In this document: one piece after another, positions 28,101-39,066 of the stretch | How positions within the stretch are numbered: position 1 is the first letter of the stretch | Layout: each line of letters starts with the position of its first letter | Origin: Hirudo medicinalis | Taxonomy: Eukaryota; Annelida; Clitellata; Hirudinida; Hirudinidae | Direction of reading: 5' to 3' | Assembly (NCBI GenBank): GCA_011800805.1 | Contig: MPNW01000091.1 | Location: 101,747-165,746, forward strand | DNA length: 64,000 nucleotides | Made by a program: the position numbers and the translations under genes | Notes under the pieces: model-generated | Told to the model about the DNA's origin: nothing | What the model saw: the letters and a program-made list of their open reading frames with translations, nothing else | The model's database searches: none

Positions 28101-29611
28101 TGATGACGTTGTTAATTATTGTGCAATAATGGCTTCATTTACCATACCTTCACATTTGATATTTAAACAGACCATTTGGAAAGACAGGAAGAAATAAGAA
28201 AGAAGAAAGAAAATGAGATGGAGAGGTTTAGGATTGAAATGAAGCTGCACAAGTACTCCAGGTGTGCCCTCTACCCACAAGAAACTGACCTCGAACTTGA
28301 TTTTGATAACGAACAAACCTCGGTCATCATACGATCGCCCGTACCCGACAACAAAGTCCTCTTCAGTGTAAGTGATGTTTGCTAAGAGTTTCGGTGATGA
28401 TGAAGGTGATTATGATGAAGATTATTATGATTAACAGGTGAATTACCCAACTTATAAACCTCAAGAGTACACTTCAAGGGCAGTAATGGTGGAAAACTAT
28501 GATGAAAAAACGTTTGTAGATTTTTATGACAGTGATAGTGCTAAAAGCATTTGAAGCTGTAACCTTAAGGTAACTAAATATAAGATCCAATTGTCGCTAC
28601 ATGCAGGCCTGTCGGTATAGTATTCAATACCATGGACATCATGAGAAAGTTTTCTAGGAAAAGCTACCTTGGTGAGTACGAGATAAAAGATGGATACCCC
28701 GTCAATCCAAAAGGAAGAACTGGCCTAAGAGGCAGAGGCCTGTTGCGAAGATGGGGTCCAAATCCAATTTACAAAGTGGTCCTGACAAGGTTTGTGCTCT
28801 CTTTATAAGGTGCAGCTAAGCCACGAAATTGTTGGTTAATGTGTTATAATATGCTGCTGGAGACAGCAAGTATATTATCTTGTTATTGTTGTTATCCTCC
28901 AACTTTACAGATGGTGTCAGGACTCCAACAGATCTTCCAAACCTTCCAGGTATCTTTCTTTCTTGGCAGTGCCAGGTCCATATGGCTCAAAAAAGAAGGC
29001 CATACCTGAGGTATAAATATATTCCTCTCAAATAACTCGTCTTGTTTCATTTCCAAATAATAAATACCACAGGTGTCTAAACAAAGCAGTAGCCTGAATA
29101 AATTCCAAATTACATTTAGCTGTTAATATTTTTAGCTTCTCTATCATGACGGTCAGGCTGCATGGGAATGCATAAGCGACTACGTAGACAAAACTCAGCA
29201 TTCCATGCTTCAAGCATGGCTGTCCAGCGATGGAAGCAGCGCAATGGAACTCCTTCCCGGTTACTATGACGACCCGCGTAACACCGACAACGCCTGGTTG
29301 GAATACTCTGGAGTTTCATTCCATGACAACGACGGATCTGTCCTGAATGAGAAGTCGTTGGTAAGTCAATGAAACTTAATTTTTTAGGAACAAATTCATT
29401 TGCTGGAGTTGTTGAATAAATTGGAAGATAAGTTGCAGGCATTTGGGACATCCTCTGCCTTTGCATCGCTCACTCATTATTTCATTCTTTCCAGCCTCAC
29501 CTGGACGGCAACTCCATTTCCTGGGAGAGGATCCACTCCAACCTCGACGTGTACTCCGCTGACCTTAGCATCCTTAAAGATGTTGCCCGCGGTCGACAAG
29601 CATCCTTCTGA
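16142..29611 (+). CDS. TRPM2: TRPM2-like cation channel with a degenerate NUDT9-homology domain
   Basis: 34 exons: 16142-16249, 16396-16472, 16763-16922, 18032-18212, 18543-18893, 20249-20364, 20640-20737, 20861-20953, 21243-21361, 21579-21679, 21840-21974, 22176-22220, 22288-22528, 22648-22757, 22905-23005, 23167-23290, 23494-23595, 23682-23782, 24280-24397, 24471-24617, 24730-24993, 25121-25295, 25554-25794, 25933-26002, 26261-26384, 26574-26706, 27138-27273, 27855-27957, 28171-28367, 28438-28511, 28607-28789, 28911-29010, 29136-29360, 29495-29611. Phases close throughout, giving about 1,589 residues (human TRPM2 about 1,500). Order: TRPM homology regions ([36 protein letters not shown]), S1 (about 755-771), S2 (828-848), S3-S4 (898-948), S5 (965-990), pore with YGEMN (about 1013-1017), S6 (1078-1102), coiled coil, then NUDT9H with GRTGLRGRG (about 1418-1426) and [10 protein letters not shown] (about 1521-1530). 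Known TRPM2 proteins are Ca2+-permeable plasma-membrane channels gated by ADP-ribose and Ca2+. The catalytic Nudix box is not recognisable here. Intron 14 appears to use a GC donor. The start ATG is the first in frame with the homology; a further 5' exon is possible. Confidence 0.94.
18231..18402. repeat. Minisatellite of 9-bp TTTATTGGA units in TRPM intron 4
   Basis: About 19 units of TTATTGGAT and the variant TTATTGAAA, arranged in a higher-order pattern of roughly 36 bp. The unit is a multiple of three, so several frames on both strands stay open and give artificial Ile/Gly/Phe or Leu/Asp repeats. Exon phases show it is intronic. Confidence 0.92.
18896..19003. repeat. 27-bp tandem repeat abutting the exon 5 donor of the TRPM gene
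   Basis: Four copies of ATGTTTGATATGTTTTRTTTACAACTG. The first copy begins two bases inside intron 5, so it supplies most of the GTATGT donor. The 27-bp period keeps the exon frame open into the intron for 40 codons (MFDMFxLQL repeats). Confidence 0.95.
19455..19510. repeat. Dispersed repeat, copy B (inverted relative to copy A)
   Basis: Reverse-complement match to 3328-3379, located in TRPM intron 5. It contains CTAGTGGTTAAGAAGACCG, which looks like a tRNA A-box region. It is probably a truncated SINE or other short mobile element. Confidence 0.55.
19895..19962. repeat. Short tandem repeat, about 14-bp units
   Basis: Units of GGGGTGAACATAAT / GGAGTGAACATAAT repeat about four to five times in TRPM intron 5. 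Non-coding. Confidence 0.8.
21055..21111. repeat. (GAT)n microsatellite in TRPM intron 8
   Basis: Imperfect GAT/GGT trinucleotide array between exons 8 and 9. Confidence 0.9.
24199..24269. repeat. (GAT)n microsatellite in TRPM intron 18
   Basis: Imperfect GAT/GAC array ending about 10 bases before the exon 19 acceptor. It replaces the usual pyrimidine tract with purine-rich sequence. Confidence 0.88.
25384..25517. repeat. Diverged direct duplication in TRPM intron 22
   Basis: AACTGGGTCACATATCAGAAAA at 25384 recurs as AACTGGGTCACGTATCAGAAAA at 25459, each followed by a similar AAATATT..ATATT tail. Period is about 75 bp, two copies. Confidence 0.75.
26810..27064. mobile_element. MITE-like palindromic element in TRPM intron 26
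   Basis: The ends are inverted repeats: AGGGCCATCCATAAATGACG at the left, and AGGGCTGTCCACAAATGACG when the right end is reverse-complemented. About 21 of 24 terminal positions match. TGAT occurs at or one base from each end, a possible target-site duplication. The interior carries G-rich tracts and four TGACGTCA octamers. There is no coding capacity, so it would be a non-autonomous DNA transposon. The superfamily is not identified from this copy. Confidence 0.7.
27293..27450. repeat. 22-bp tandem repeat in TRPM intron 27
   Basis: About seven copies of AATAAATATACGTAAATATTTM, beginning within 20 bases of the exon 27 donor. Very AT-rich and partly self-complementary around TACGTA. Confidence 0.93.
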
Positions 29612-32257
29612 ACATCATTTTTAAACAAATTCTCGTGCCTGTTTAACAAATGTATTTGTTTCGAATTTAGCAAGGCATCCAAGAACTTGGTGGATAGCAT
29701 AATTTTTAAATTCCTTGAGCATAATGATGAGCTTGAGATGTTCAGAGGCCAATTTTTTGGTGATATATTTTTGTTTTTTCAAAATGCAAATTATTTAATT
29801 GTAATTATAATGTTTTTATTTTAAATTATTGAATATTCAAAAATCTCGAAAATGTTTAGCCTAGGCAACGGTCACATAACGTAGTGGGGAAAAGTTGGAC
29901 TCATTGTATTTTTATTTTCAACAACGTTGATTAATAATAATAATAATAATAATAACAATAATAAATTATTGTCATTTTGATGTTATCACTGCTAATATCA
30001 TCTGTGTTCAAAAAGTGACTGAAACAAAAGTGAATGCATCCTGATGATTGTGGAATAATACAAGTTAGAAGTTAAAATCAGCGACTCGTCAGTCATTCAA
30101 TGTGAAAAGTATGTGAATTCATTATGAAAGTGAAGCGTCAGAATAAAATAAATTACTATCGAGTTGCTGATGATGCTAATCACAAACTTGTGTGGCAACC
30201 TCAAATCTTCGACACGATAAGAAAAGGAGAACAATCACATCACCGACGATTAATTTGGGTCGAAATGCAATCGTCCAGATATTGCACTCATGTTAACACT
30301 TTCTTATTCAGTTTATCAATGTTTAGCCATTTTGGAGATTGTCTCGGCGACAAAACACTCCAAATCGACACTTACTCCTCTTGAGATAAAATGTCCGTGT
30401 TCGACTATCTTGATGGATGTCCCTCCTTGCCTCTTTCGCAATCCTCTGTCGATAAACTACACTTTGCGACGTGCTATGCTGAGAGTATTTGTGAGTCAAA
30501 ATGTCAAAATCTGGCTCCACAATTTACGCCAATCACGCACACATATTTCTGTCTTCCTTCCACTTTCGTCCCCTGTTTGTTCTCATTTCCTCCTAAGTGC
30601 CTCGCATCTTCTCATCACTATCTCCTCATCACTGGCATAGATACAAGCGCAGGCGAGACTGGAAAATGCCTCGGTCTTCTTCCGGAAGATCCTTTCGTTA
30701 TTTTCTGGACCTCAAAAGAAAGTTGTGAGTTGTTGAATTCATCTTATTAAAAATATAATCTCATGGCGTACACTGAGGTGGATGATTCCCTTCTACTAAT
30801 TCTACTGAAAGATAATTCTAATGATATTATTATAATTATATTGACATTAGTTTCAAATGATAATGAAATTGTATGTTTAAATTTTCACATTAAGTTGTTT
30901 AGATTTGAATTTAAAATAAATTAAGTGTATGAAGAGTAAATAATGACGACTGACGACAATTTTTATTATTCTCAACATGAAATAAAATGGAACGAAAAAA
31001 TACGACAGTAATAGCAACATATCAAAGTTAATTTAATATTTATGAAAAACTAAATTTACCAATTCTTCCATCTCCCCATGCTTATGCCATCGCATTGTGT
31101 ATCCCGTTATGATAATCATGGACATTATTTTTTAATTAAGCCAAGGAAAGCTGCTTCTTCTCTGACACCTGCTTAATTACTCTCATGTATTCTTGTGGAT
31201 GAATTTTATACGCCACTGTTTTCTATGATTATTGTTCCTTTCATCCATATCTCTTAAACAATTTCTTGATTTTCACATATCTTTGACTTTATATTTTCAA
31301 CAAAGAAATGCCTTCCTTGTGTTTCCTTAAATTATGATGAATTCAACATTTGTTTCATCTTCTCCATCATTATCTTCTGCGCGGCAATGACTTTCGTTAA
31401 TAATTCATAAGCAGGGCTTTTTCCTACAATTGCATACAATTTTTACTGAATATGTAGGACCGAGTACCTGCTGTGTACTCGTTGGTTTTACAAAATCACC
31501 AATTGTCGGAAACTTTACCCCAGTTCACCCAGTTCAGATTACTTCACTTATCAACTTGTTGTTGATAACAACCCACAACGTCTACAACAACGTCTAAGTT
31601 CAACCGACAAATGAATTATGAATGTTTAGAAAAACGAAAGAAAAATTTCAAACTCATAATTTTGATAAGGTAAGGTTGATTAAAGGTTGATTGAAGGTTG
31701 ACTTGAATGCATGATTTATTAAAAGGCGCATCAAACTAATGATGCAAAAATCCTCGCAAACATTTATGAAAATGTTTAGAAATTCTCATTTTCTGATAAT
31801 AATAATAATAATAATTATAATAATAATAATTCTTTTCTTTCACGTCTATAAATCCAAAGATGAATCACATTTGAGTCATGAATTTACATTGTAAGATTTG
31901 ATTTATATTTTATTTAAACAAACAAATTGTTTATTATTCTATTCAAACAAATTCTATTTAATTTTTTTTTCAAATAAAAGCTCAAAGAATTAGAAATTGC
32001 CAATGCAAACTCAGACGTACGGCAATTCATTTCAATATTCTCGTGCAGCTACGTCATCACAAGGAATGTTTCTGCTTATTCGAAATCGTTGTTCATTACT
32101 TCCTGGAATGGAAGTTACCGCTCAATCAGGAAATGTGTCCGAGCAGATGCTCCCAAATGGAAATCATTTTGCCGTATCCTCTTAATGTGAACTTCAACGT
32201 TATCTTCACTTTTCCATTTCCACAGCCACAGTGTAGTGACGAAGACGTTCAGAAAAT
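29612..32257. other. Intergenic region between TRPM2-like and universal stress protein genes
   Basis: AT-rich, with AAT arrays at about 29930-29966 and 31797-31832. Overlapping frames at 30290-30750 are moderately long, but have no recognisable domain and no splice partners. The last part should contain the USP promoter and 5' UTR. Confidence 0.55.
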
Positions 32258-34500
32258 ATGGCGACCGCATCAGAAACGAAGAACACGTCTACCGGGGCTG
32301 CAGTTCCAACGGATGGAATTAAGGTTCTCATTCCAATAGATTCCAGTCAGCTATCGAAAGAAGCGATTGATTGTGAGTTTGTGCTCGTGTTTGGTTGTGC
32401 ACGAGATTATTATTCTTGCTATTACGGTGTCAACATTGTTGCAATTATCATCATCACCCGAGAGGACCGGATTATCGCTGATGTTTGTTTAACCTCCTTC
32501 GTGGTTATTATAATACTTCCTCATCTTTCACGGTCCCCATCATCGTCATAACTATTATCAACAATATTAATATCTATTATCATCATACCATCACCATAAC
32601 CATCGCCGCCACCAATTGCCGGCTTTAGGCATGCCACTGTTTAGGGACCTCCACCAACCAGGCGGGCAACAGGAATGGCGCAGGGGCTTGTGGGCCTCCA
32701 CCTGGATAAATCCGGCGCTGCCGCCAACATCATGGATATCAAAATCGTCATCACAATCATCTTCGTCATTTTCGTCGTCTTTGACAATCTTTTGTGTAGA
32801 TTTTTGAAAATTTATGGCGTCTGTTGAAAGGACTTTTATTTGTTTTGGAACATCCATCCATCCATCCATCCATCCATCCATCCATCCATCCATCCATCCA
32901 TCCATCCATCCATCCATCCATCCATCCATCCATCCATCCATCCATCCATNNNNNNNNNNNNNNNNNNNNNNNNNNNNNNNNNNNNNNNNNNNNNNNNNNN
33001 NNNNNNNNNNNNNNNNNNNNNNNNNNNNNNNNNNNNNNNNNNNNNNNNNNNNNNNNNNNNNNNNNNNNNNNNNNNNNNNNNNNNNNNNNNNNNNNNNNNN
33101 NNNNNNNNNNNNNNNNNNNNNNNNNNNNNNNNNNNNNNNNNNNNNNNNNNNNNNNNNNNNNNNNNNNNNNNNNNNNNNNNNNNNNNNNNNNNNNNNNNNN
33201 NNNNNNNNNNNNNNNNNNNNNNNNNNNNNNNNNNNNNNNNNNNNNNNNNNNNNNNNNNNNNNNNNNNNNNNNNNNNNNNNNNNNNNNNNNNNNNNNNNNN
33301 NNNNNNNNNNNNNNNNNNNNNNNNNNNNNNNNNNNNNNNNNNNNNNNNNNNNNNNNNNNNNNNNNNNNNNNNNNNNNNNNNNNNNNNNNNNNNNNNNNNN
33401 NNNNNNNNNNNNNNNNNNNNNNNNNNNNNNNNNNNNNNNNNNNNNNNNNNNNNNNNNNNNNNNNNNNNNNNNNNNNNNNNNNNNNNNNNNNNNNNNNNNN
33501 NNNNNNNNNNNNNNNNNNNNNNNNNNNNNNNNNNNNNNNNNNNNNCCTCCATCCCTCCATCCTTCCATCCATCCATCCATCCATCCATCCATCCATCCAT
33601 CCATCCATCCATCCATCCATCCATCCATCCATCCATCCATCCATCCATCCATCCATTCCTTCATTCGAGATCTTTGGAAAACCAAACCAAGCTCGGAACT
33701 TAGGCAAGTAATTGACGCAGGGATTTATTCATCCTGATTGACACAAATACTTTACCTACGCCATTAAACCCTTCCGCCTCTCACGATGGCAGCAGGAATT
33801 GAAATCTCGTTGAAATCATCATCATCGTCGTCGTCGTCGTCGTCGTCATCATCGTCATCGTCATCATCATCATCATCATCACTGAACCCTTTGGTACGCA
33901 GGAATTAAAACCATATTTGTTTATTTATTTGTTTATATGTTTATCACTTTCAGTCTACATGAATTCCCTCCACAGAAGCAACAACAAGATACTCCTCCTC
34001 CATGTTGTCGAACTGCCGAATATTATTCACGCGGGTAGTTTAGCACAATCTGTTCCTGAATAATTCAGTGATGTTAATAATTCATTATTTATTACTTAAT
34101 TTGCTGACCTTCCCATTTCCATTCCTCAAATCGATTTACGATTGCATTTCCAGGCACGATGTCGCTCACTGCGAATTCTTTGGCGGAAAAGTGGAATGAG
34201 GAGTGCATAAAAGGACAACAGTTGTTGGATCAAAGCGTGGATCTCTTGAAAAGCATGGGGGTGATTTGTGTTGTCTCCTGACTGATGTTGTGAATGTTGA
34301 TGAGAAGTAGTGATGGATGCCTTGTTGAGACAAGATACAACTTCATTGAGGGATACAACATTTTTAAAAATCACTTTTTAATTTTTTATTCATTCAATCA
34401 TCCTCATTCAACATTCTCAGCATGATTTTCATTTCACCACGACAAAAGTCTGATGTTTCTTTCACATTATGACAAATAATCATCGTCGTCGTCGTCGTCG

Positions 34501-34554
<54 letters not shown>

Positions 34555-34818
34555 ACATCATCATCATCATCATCAACAAAAGTGATCAAATAAATTTTTC
34601 AGGCTACCGAAGTAACTTCGCGCCTGGACAATGGATTGAAGCCAGGTCACGTGGTTGTTAGCGCGACAACAGAGGAGGACATCAATCTCATCGTCATGGG
34701 AACGAGGGGATCCGGGCTTATCAGACGCACTGTGTTGGGCAGTGTCAGTGATTACGTCATAAACCACGCCCATTGCCCAGTGGCCGTCTGCAGACCCCCT
34801 CATGAAAAGAAGCAATGA
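32258..34818 (+). CDS. Universal stress protein (UspA family)
   Basis: Exons 32258-32372, 33954-34034, 34154-34260 and 34603-34818 join in phase to give 172 residues, normal for animal single-domain USPs. The protein begins with a short polar leader, then the first beta strand [28 protein letters not shown] is the second strand. The C-terminal part has [17 protein letters not shown] and [18 protein letters not shown]. The ATP-binding signature G-x2-G-x9-G-S is intact (Gly134, Gly137, Gly147-Ser148). USPs are soluble nucleotide-binding alpha/beta proteins tied to stress responses; animal functions are poorly defined. It lacks a signal peptide and is probably cytosolic. The 1.6-kb first intron holds a tetranucleotide array and an assembly gap; intron 3 holds a long (CAT)n array ending just before the exon 4 acceptor. 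Confidence 0.9.
32850..33656. repeat. (CATC)n array interrupted by a 596-N gap
   Basis: A CATC tetranucleotide array runs from 32850 to 32949. Unknown bases fill 32950-33545, and the array resumes with slight variation (CCTCCATCCCTCCATCC) to 33656. The whole structure lies in USP intron 1. The array presumably spans the gap, whose real length is unknown. Open frames through it (Ile-His-Pro-Ser or Trp-Met-Asp-Gly repeats) are artefacts. Confidence 0.95.
33816..33881. repeat. CAT/CGT trinucleotide array in USP intron 1
   Basis: Runs of CATCAT, then CGTCGT, then CATCAT within 75 bp of the second exon. Simple-sequence DNA. Confidence 0.9.
34479..34578. repeat. CGT/CAT trinucleotide array in USP intron 3
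   Basis: About 33 units, CGT giving way to CAT, ending about 25 bases before the exon 4 acceptor. Read on the minus strand it gives a meaningless poly-Met frame. Confidence 0.93.
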
Positions 34819-36217
34819 ACCATAAATATCATCTCATAAAGAGTCATCCCGATTCTAATCGCTTCTTCAAATAATTATACAAATATGCTCAATTATCCAA
34901 ACAAAACTCTCATGAATTTATAAATGTTATTTATCGCTTATGTTATCATAAATGTGCGTCTCACTGACTCAACTAATAATTAAAAATATAATATTAATAA
35001 TAAGTGTAATATTATTAAAAGCAACATTGCGATGAAGTAATAGAACGGCGTTAAGCTTCAGACCGAATGTGTTGGCATTTATAAATTTGTAGTTTCCTCA
35101 TTTGAATGTTTAACTTATTGAATATTATTGAAAATAATCAAACCTTCTACGAACGATGTTTGAACAAAATTTAAAACATTTGAGACATTCATATTGTGAA
35201 TCAGTAAAAACTTGCAGATTGTAAAAATCCTCTTTTCTATCACTTTATATTTATACATTCTAATATATATATATTATATTATATTATATTTTATATTATA
35301 TGTCGCATTTATATTTAATAGAAATGTGTTCCATTTTCTCAACGCTGTCTTCTGAGATCTATAAATATTTTAGTTGCCGATGAAATTGTTTTTATAACAT
35401 TTCCACTTCCCCAATTTCCAGTTTACTCCTGAATGTTGGAAAGAATAAAATAAAATAAGCAAACAAGTATTTGATTTATTTAAACAAAATGATTGAGCTA
35501 GCGTTAAAAAAAAGTATTGCTTAAATGATTAAGTTGGACGAAAGCCAGACTTTGTTGAGTTAGTAAATTGTAAGATTTAATGTTTTGCATACGTTAAGAA
35601 ATGTTTTAAAACTTTTTATGTTTGTGCATCTTTTAATTACAGTGTGCAGTGTCGAAATAAATTTAATGTAAACCAGCTTTTGTATGTCATTATGGTAGAT
35701 CATTAGTTTCAAGAATCATTTATTACTCTGACAGTTATAAGATGCAGCATCACATGCAGAATCTGAGTGACAGTACTTTGAAGGGTATCAAAGTGGAAAT
35801 GACCAGAGATAACTTGATATCTTGAGCAGGGTACTTACTAAGATAAAGTATCAACTTACATCATTGACCTCAAAGTCTGAATAATGACTTGAATAACTGA
35901 TTTTTGTGATTTACTTTTTGAATTTTGAATTTATTTGAATTTTTATTAGATATGACAGACAAATTCAAGACATTTTATATATTTTGAAGTTTTTATTTAG
36001 AAAGAAAACAAAATTAAAATTTAGAATTGTAAACAATGTTCTGCTAAAAAGTATTTATTACGAAGCCTTAATTACTTTCCAATGGTTGAAATAACAATAA
36101 GATTTATGAGGATATTTGTTTAAGCTGAACAAATCTTAATTTGTAATTATTTATAATGTCCAATGGCACTTAATTTCAAAAATCTAGTTTTAAAATTGTT
36201 AAAATAGTACTCCTTAG
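34819..36217. other. AT-rich intergenic DNA after the universal stress protein gene
   Basis: Presumably includes the USP 3' UTR. TA-rich simple sequence lies at about 35262-35302. No coding region is seen on either strand until the minus-strand candidate gene below 36475. Confidence 0.6.
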
Positions 36218-36970
36218 TCAAGTTATGAATAATAGAATTGATTTGAAGTCCTTTTCAAGAGGCTTTTCAGTCTGATCTGATTCCTGATTTTGAGTTGGTG
36301 GCAGATAGCTTTGGACCATTCCAACTTCAGATATCAATGACTCCATCTTGCTTTTGAAGACATTAGACCATTCTTTAGATTCTTGCTGCTTTTCCTGAAT
36401 CTTCTATGATAGAATCTTCTCTAAGTTCATTCATCTTTTGCAAAAGGTTTTGGATTTGCTGTCCTGTTCTTGTTTCTTAAATTAACATAAATGTAATAAA
36501 CTAGTGAAAGCTAATTAGTAAACACAAGTGTATTAAATGATATTGTCCTTCTGTTCCTTACCTGTGCTAGATGGAAAGGTGATTTGTTTTGGATAAACTG
36601 GGAATTGATGAGATGCTGCCTGACTGAGATGAACTTGTACTCGGTGAAAAGTAAACATGTAATTTGTATTGTAACAGAGTCAATTGATCGGACAAATCTT
36701 ATGCAAGTCAAACCAACTCTGAAGTGGCAGGTCAATTACCAAAATATGAAAGTTAAAACTTCTGAAATTTCTGAATTTTTCCTGCAGCATCTTAATAACC
36801 AAAAATCGTAACCAGGAAAATTTGTTTCTTATTAACCCGAAAAAATCTAATAAATTATCGCGTGTGTCCAGGTCGACACGTCCTTTATCCATCACTTCAG
36901 CCGGCGTTCCGCGGGAAGCACGTAGACACGTAGTCACTCGATGACGCTGCGAGAGGGACTCCGAGGACAT
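36218..36970 (-). CDS. Candidate small coiled-coil protein gene with an apparent frameshift
   Basis: Exons 36837-36970, 36740-36781, 36562-36623 and 36475 downward join in consistent phase (donors GTTAAT, GTAATT, GTAAGG). The start may be the ATG at 36970 or an internal one at 36892 (MDKGRVDLDTRD). Downstream come LLDFFGKNSEISEVLTF, FPVYPKQITFPSST and TGQQIQNLLQKMNELRED. The frame then closes at the TAA at 36375-36377. A second frame takes over at about 36413 with KIQEKQQESKEWSNVF and runs to a stop at 36218, also with coding-like, Gln/Lys/Glu-rich composition. The two halves look like one coiled-coil protein broken by a one- or two-base shift, caused by an assembly error or real decay. The family is not recognised. 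No single exon is long, so transcript support is needed. Confidence 0.42.
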
Positions 36971-38236
36971 ATAGGTTGTACCAGTGGTGGGTCAGTTAGG
37001 TCAGGTCAAGGCGCACAAGAGAACCTCACGCACGTTCACCGAGTGAATATGTCTTCACGCATTGCTAGGGTGGGACTTACTTAAAAACCTATAAGCAAAA
37101 CTTACTCCTAACCCGAAACAACCAGCATTCTCAGTCATTCGTAAGGAGAAAAATCAAACCTTCACGCCATTACATTACCTCTACCTGAGAAATGATAAGT
37201 TTTAGGTAACCGCGCTAATGGTGTTTTGGTGATTTACCACATCGCAATGGCTGGTTGAATTCGAAAGTGTCCATTCGAGGTTAATCACGAACTACACCTA
37301 AAAATCTAAGGCAAACATTCTATTTTCATTACTAATTCATCTCGAGCTATATAAAGACTGTGCCTCTATGTAAGTAATATTATTATAGTTGGCTAACTAT
37401 CGACTCTGCTTGACTTTAAATAATTTATTAGTTGACTTTGCTAATGCTCGCCGCCTACTGATGGTTAAGAAAAAAATTAAGCATTCTAAAACATTACAAA
37501 TTACTTGGAAATGAAGAATTTTCTGACTCAGACTCGACTTGCATCAAAGCAGAACGAACGCTAGACTAATTGAAAGTTGGACGGTTTAAGGCTGGTTTTT
37601 ATATCAAATCCTAGGTTACGAAATTCTGTTCAAAGATGACGTCATCTGAACATTCAGGAGATCTTGTTAATTTAGATTTAACAAATTACCTAACCGATGA
37701 ATTGTAACTCTTACAGTTATTTTTTATTTTGGTATTAATATATTTAACTGTCAATTTAATGGTGCTGGAGATGGAGTATTACAGCGAACTATTTTCTTCG
37801 AAACTTTTTCTCGAGCAAACGTTGCTATGATTGATTGACGCCATTTCTGTAAAAGTAGTTCCATGTCTCAAATTAAATCTGTTCCATTTCTGAAAGTATT
37901 TTAGTTATATCTATACTTTTATATTTTATTGATTTTACGTATTGAAAAAAGTGAGAGAGAGCGAAGGAAAAGTAATCTCTTGAGACTGAGAATCAAGATT
38001 GGCTACTTTTGGGGGCAATTTTTTAATTCTAGAAAAAGTTGAAGAAAGTTTTCCATCACCACCTTTTGAAAACAACCGAAATGATGTATCCAGTTTTAGT
38101 GTTTTAGTGTCTCAAATTAAATCTGTATTATACAATATTTGAATTACCCCTCAAAATAATTTTGGATGATTTATATTTTAAATGGTGATGTTATTTTAAT
38201 TTTAGGTTTTTATTATCTAAGTTAACTTTAATAGTC
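36971..38236. other. Intergenic region with a possible promoter
   Basis: The first 100 bp are GC-richer than the surroundings and may be the promoter of the minus-strand candidate gene. A 19-base string (TGTCTCAAATTAAATCTGT) occurs twice, at about 37864 and 38108, suggesting an old local duplication. No supported exon. Confidence 0.4.
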
Positions 38237-38432
38237 AGGTATTGTCCAATTCATACTGGACACATTGCTCGGCTGGCTCACACAACTTTGAGGTTGGAAA
38301 AGATGTATGGCAAGATGTATTGCTAATGGAGTTCCATTTCATGATATACTAGACAAAATTCAAAAGTCCAGCTCCAAGAAACAAGTTTCCTACTATCGTT
38401 ATGTCTCAAGGAAAGACCTTCAAAACTGTTAG
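38237..38432 (+). mobile_element. Decayed MULE-like transposase fragment
   Basis: One frame reads RYCPIHTGHIARLAHTTLR, and a shifted frame continues IANGVPFHDILDKIQKS, then RYVSRKDLQNC and a stop. From memory this matches a conserved region found upstream of SWIM/MULE-type transposase domains in animal transposons: a THxGH zinc-site-like motif, a GVxFxxILDxI block, and an ending in TRKDLxNI. The internal frameshift and lack of the catalytic domain mark it as a relic. Confidence 0.4.
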
Positions 38433-39066
38433 AGTTAGGTGAAAGTTAGTATTCCATCACTTGTACTCTTTTCTAATTGCGACATAGCTTCTTGGTTACA
38501 TCATATTTTTTTATTATTAAGCAAATATTTCTATTTTAAATAACTCCTTTTATGCATGCTATCGCATTTAATTAATAAATTGATATTTATTTTCATAAAC
38601 ATCTAATTAATATCATTGCGCTCCCTGAAGGGCTTCTTTCTACATTTGGAGCGCCGAGATGCTTGTCAAATGTGTCTTCATTCGTGGGCTATTTTCGATT
38701 TTTTTTTCATTTATTTGATTTAAGACAAAAAGATAAAACTCATCTAAACATAGAGATTCTAACAACACATTAGACCAAAATATAAATTATAAAAACAATA
38801 TCAAGTCATTGAAAGTGAATTAAATTTGTCTGTATATCCGCATTAGTATTCTCCTTTGAAGATTTCGTTAGTAGATAAACAATTCTTAATTGTTATTATA
38901 ATAAACAGAATTGTATTTTTGTAACAATAGATTTACAATATTGAATTTACTATTTATTATGCAGATTTACTATTGAACACGTCTACAATTTCTCGTTCTT
39001 GTAAGGTTTTTGTATTTTCTTAAATTTTGCAAATCCAACACAATTTCGTCATGCTTACAACAGATA

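Noticed and set aside
30290..30750. Overlapping 116- and 119-codon frames between TRPM and USP genes
   Set aside because: Two frames are open over the same pyrimidine-rich DNA, with no recognisable domain, no splice sites in phase and no upstream promoter signal. Transcript data could revive one of them.
32591..33737. Long frames of 270-364 codons over the (CATC)n array
   Set aside because: They run through unknown bases and simple sequence (Trp-Met-Asp-Gly or Ile-His-Pro-Ser repeats); artefact.
34394..34579. Poly-Met frame on the minus strand
   Set aside because: It is the intronic CAT array of the universal stress protein gene read backwards.
37048..37068. Possible first exon (ATG TCT TCA CGC ATT GCT AGG) on the plus strand, head to head with the minus-strand candidate
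   Set aside because: No following exon in phase could be found; probably chance.
37081..37130. Possible small nuclear or spliced-leader RNA around AAAACTTACTCC
   Set aside because: No U1-like 5' end, Sm site or stem-loop arrangement could be identified by eye.
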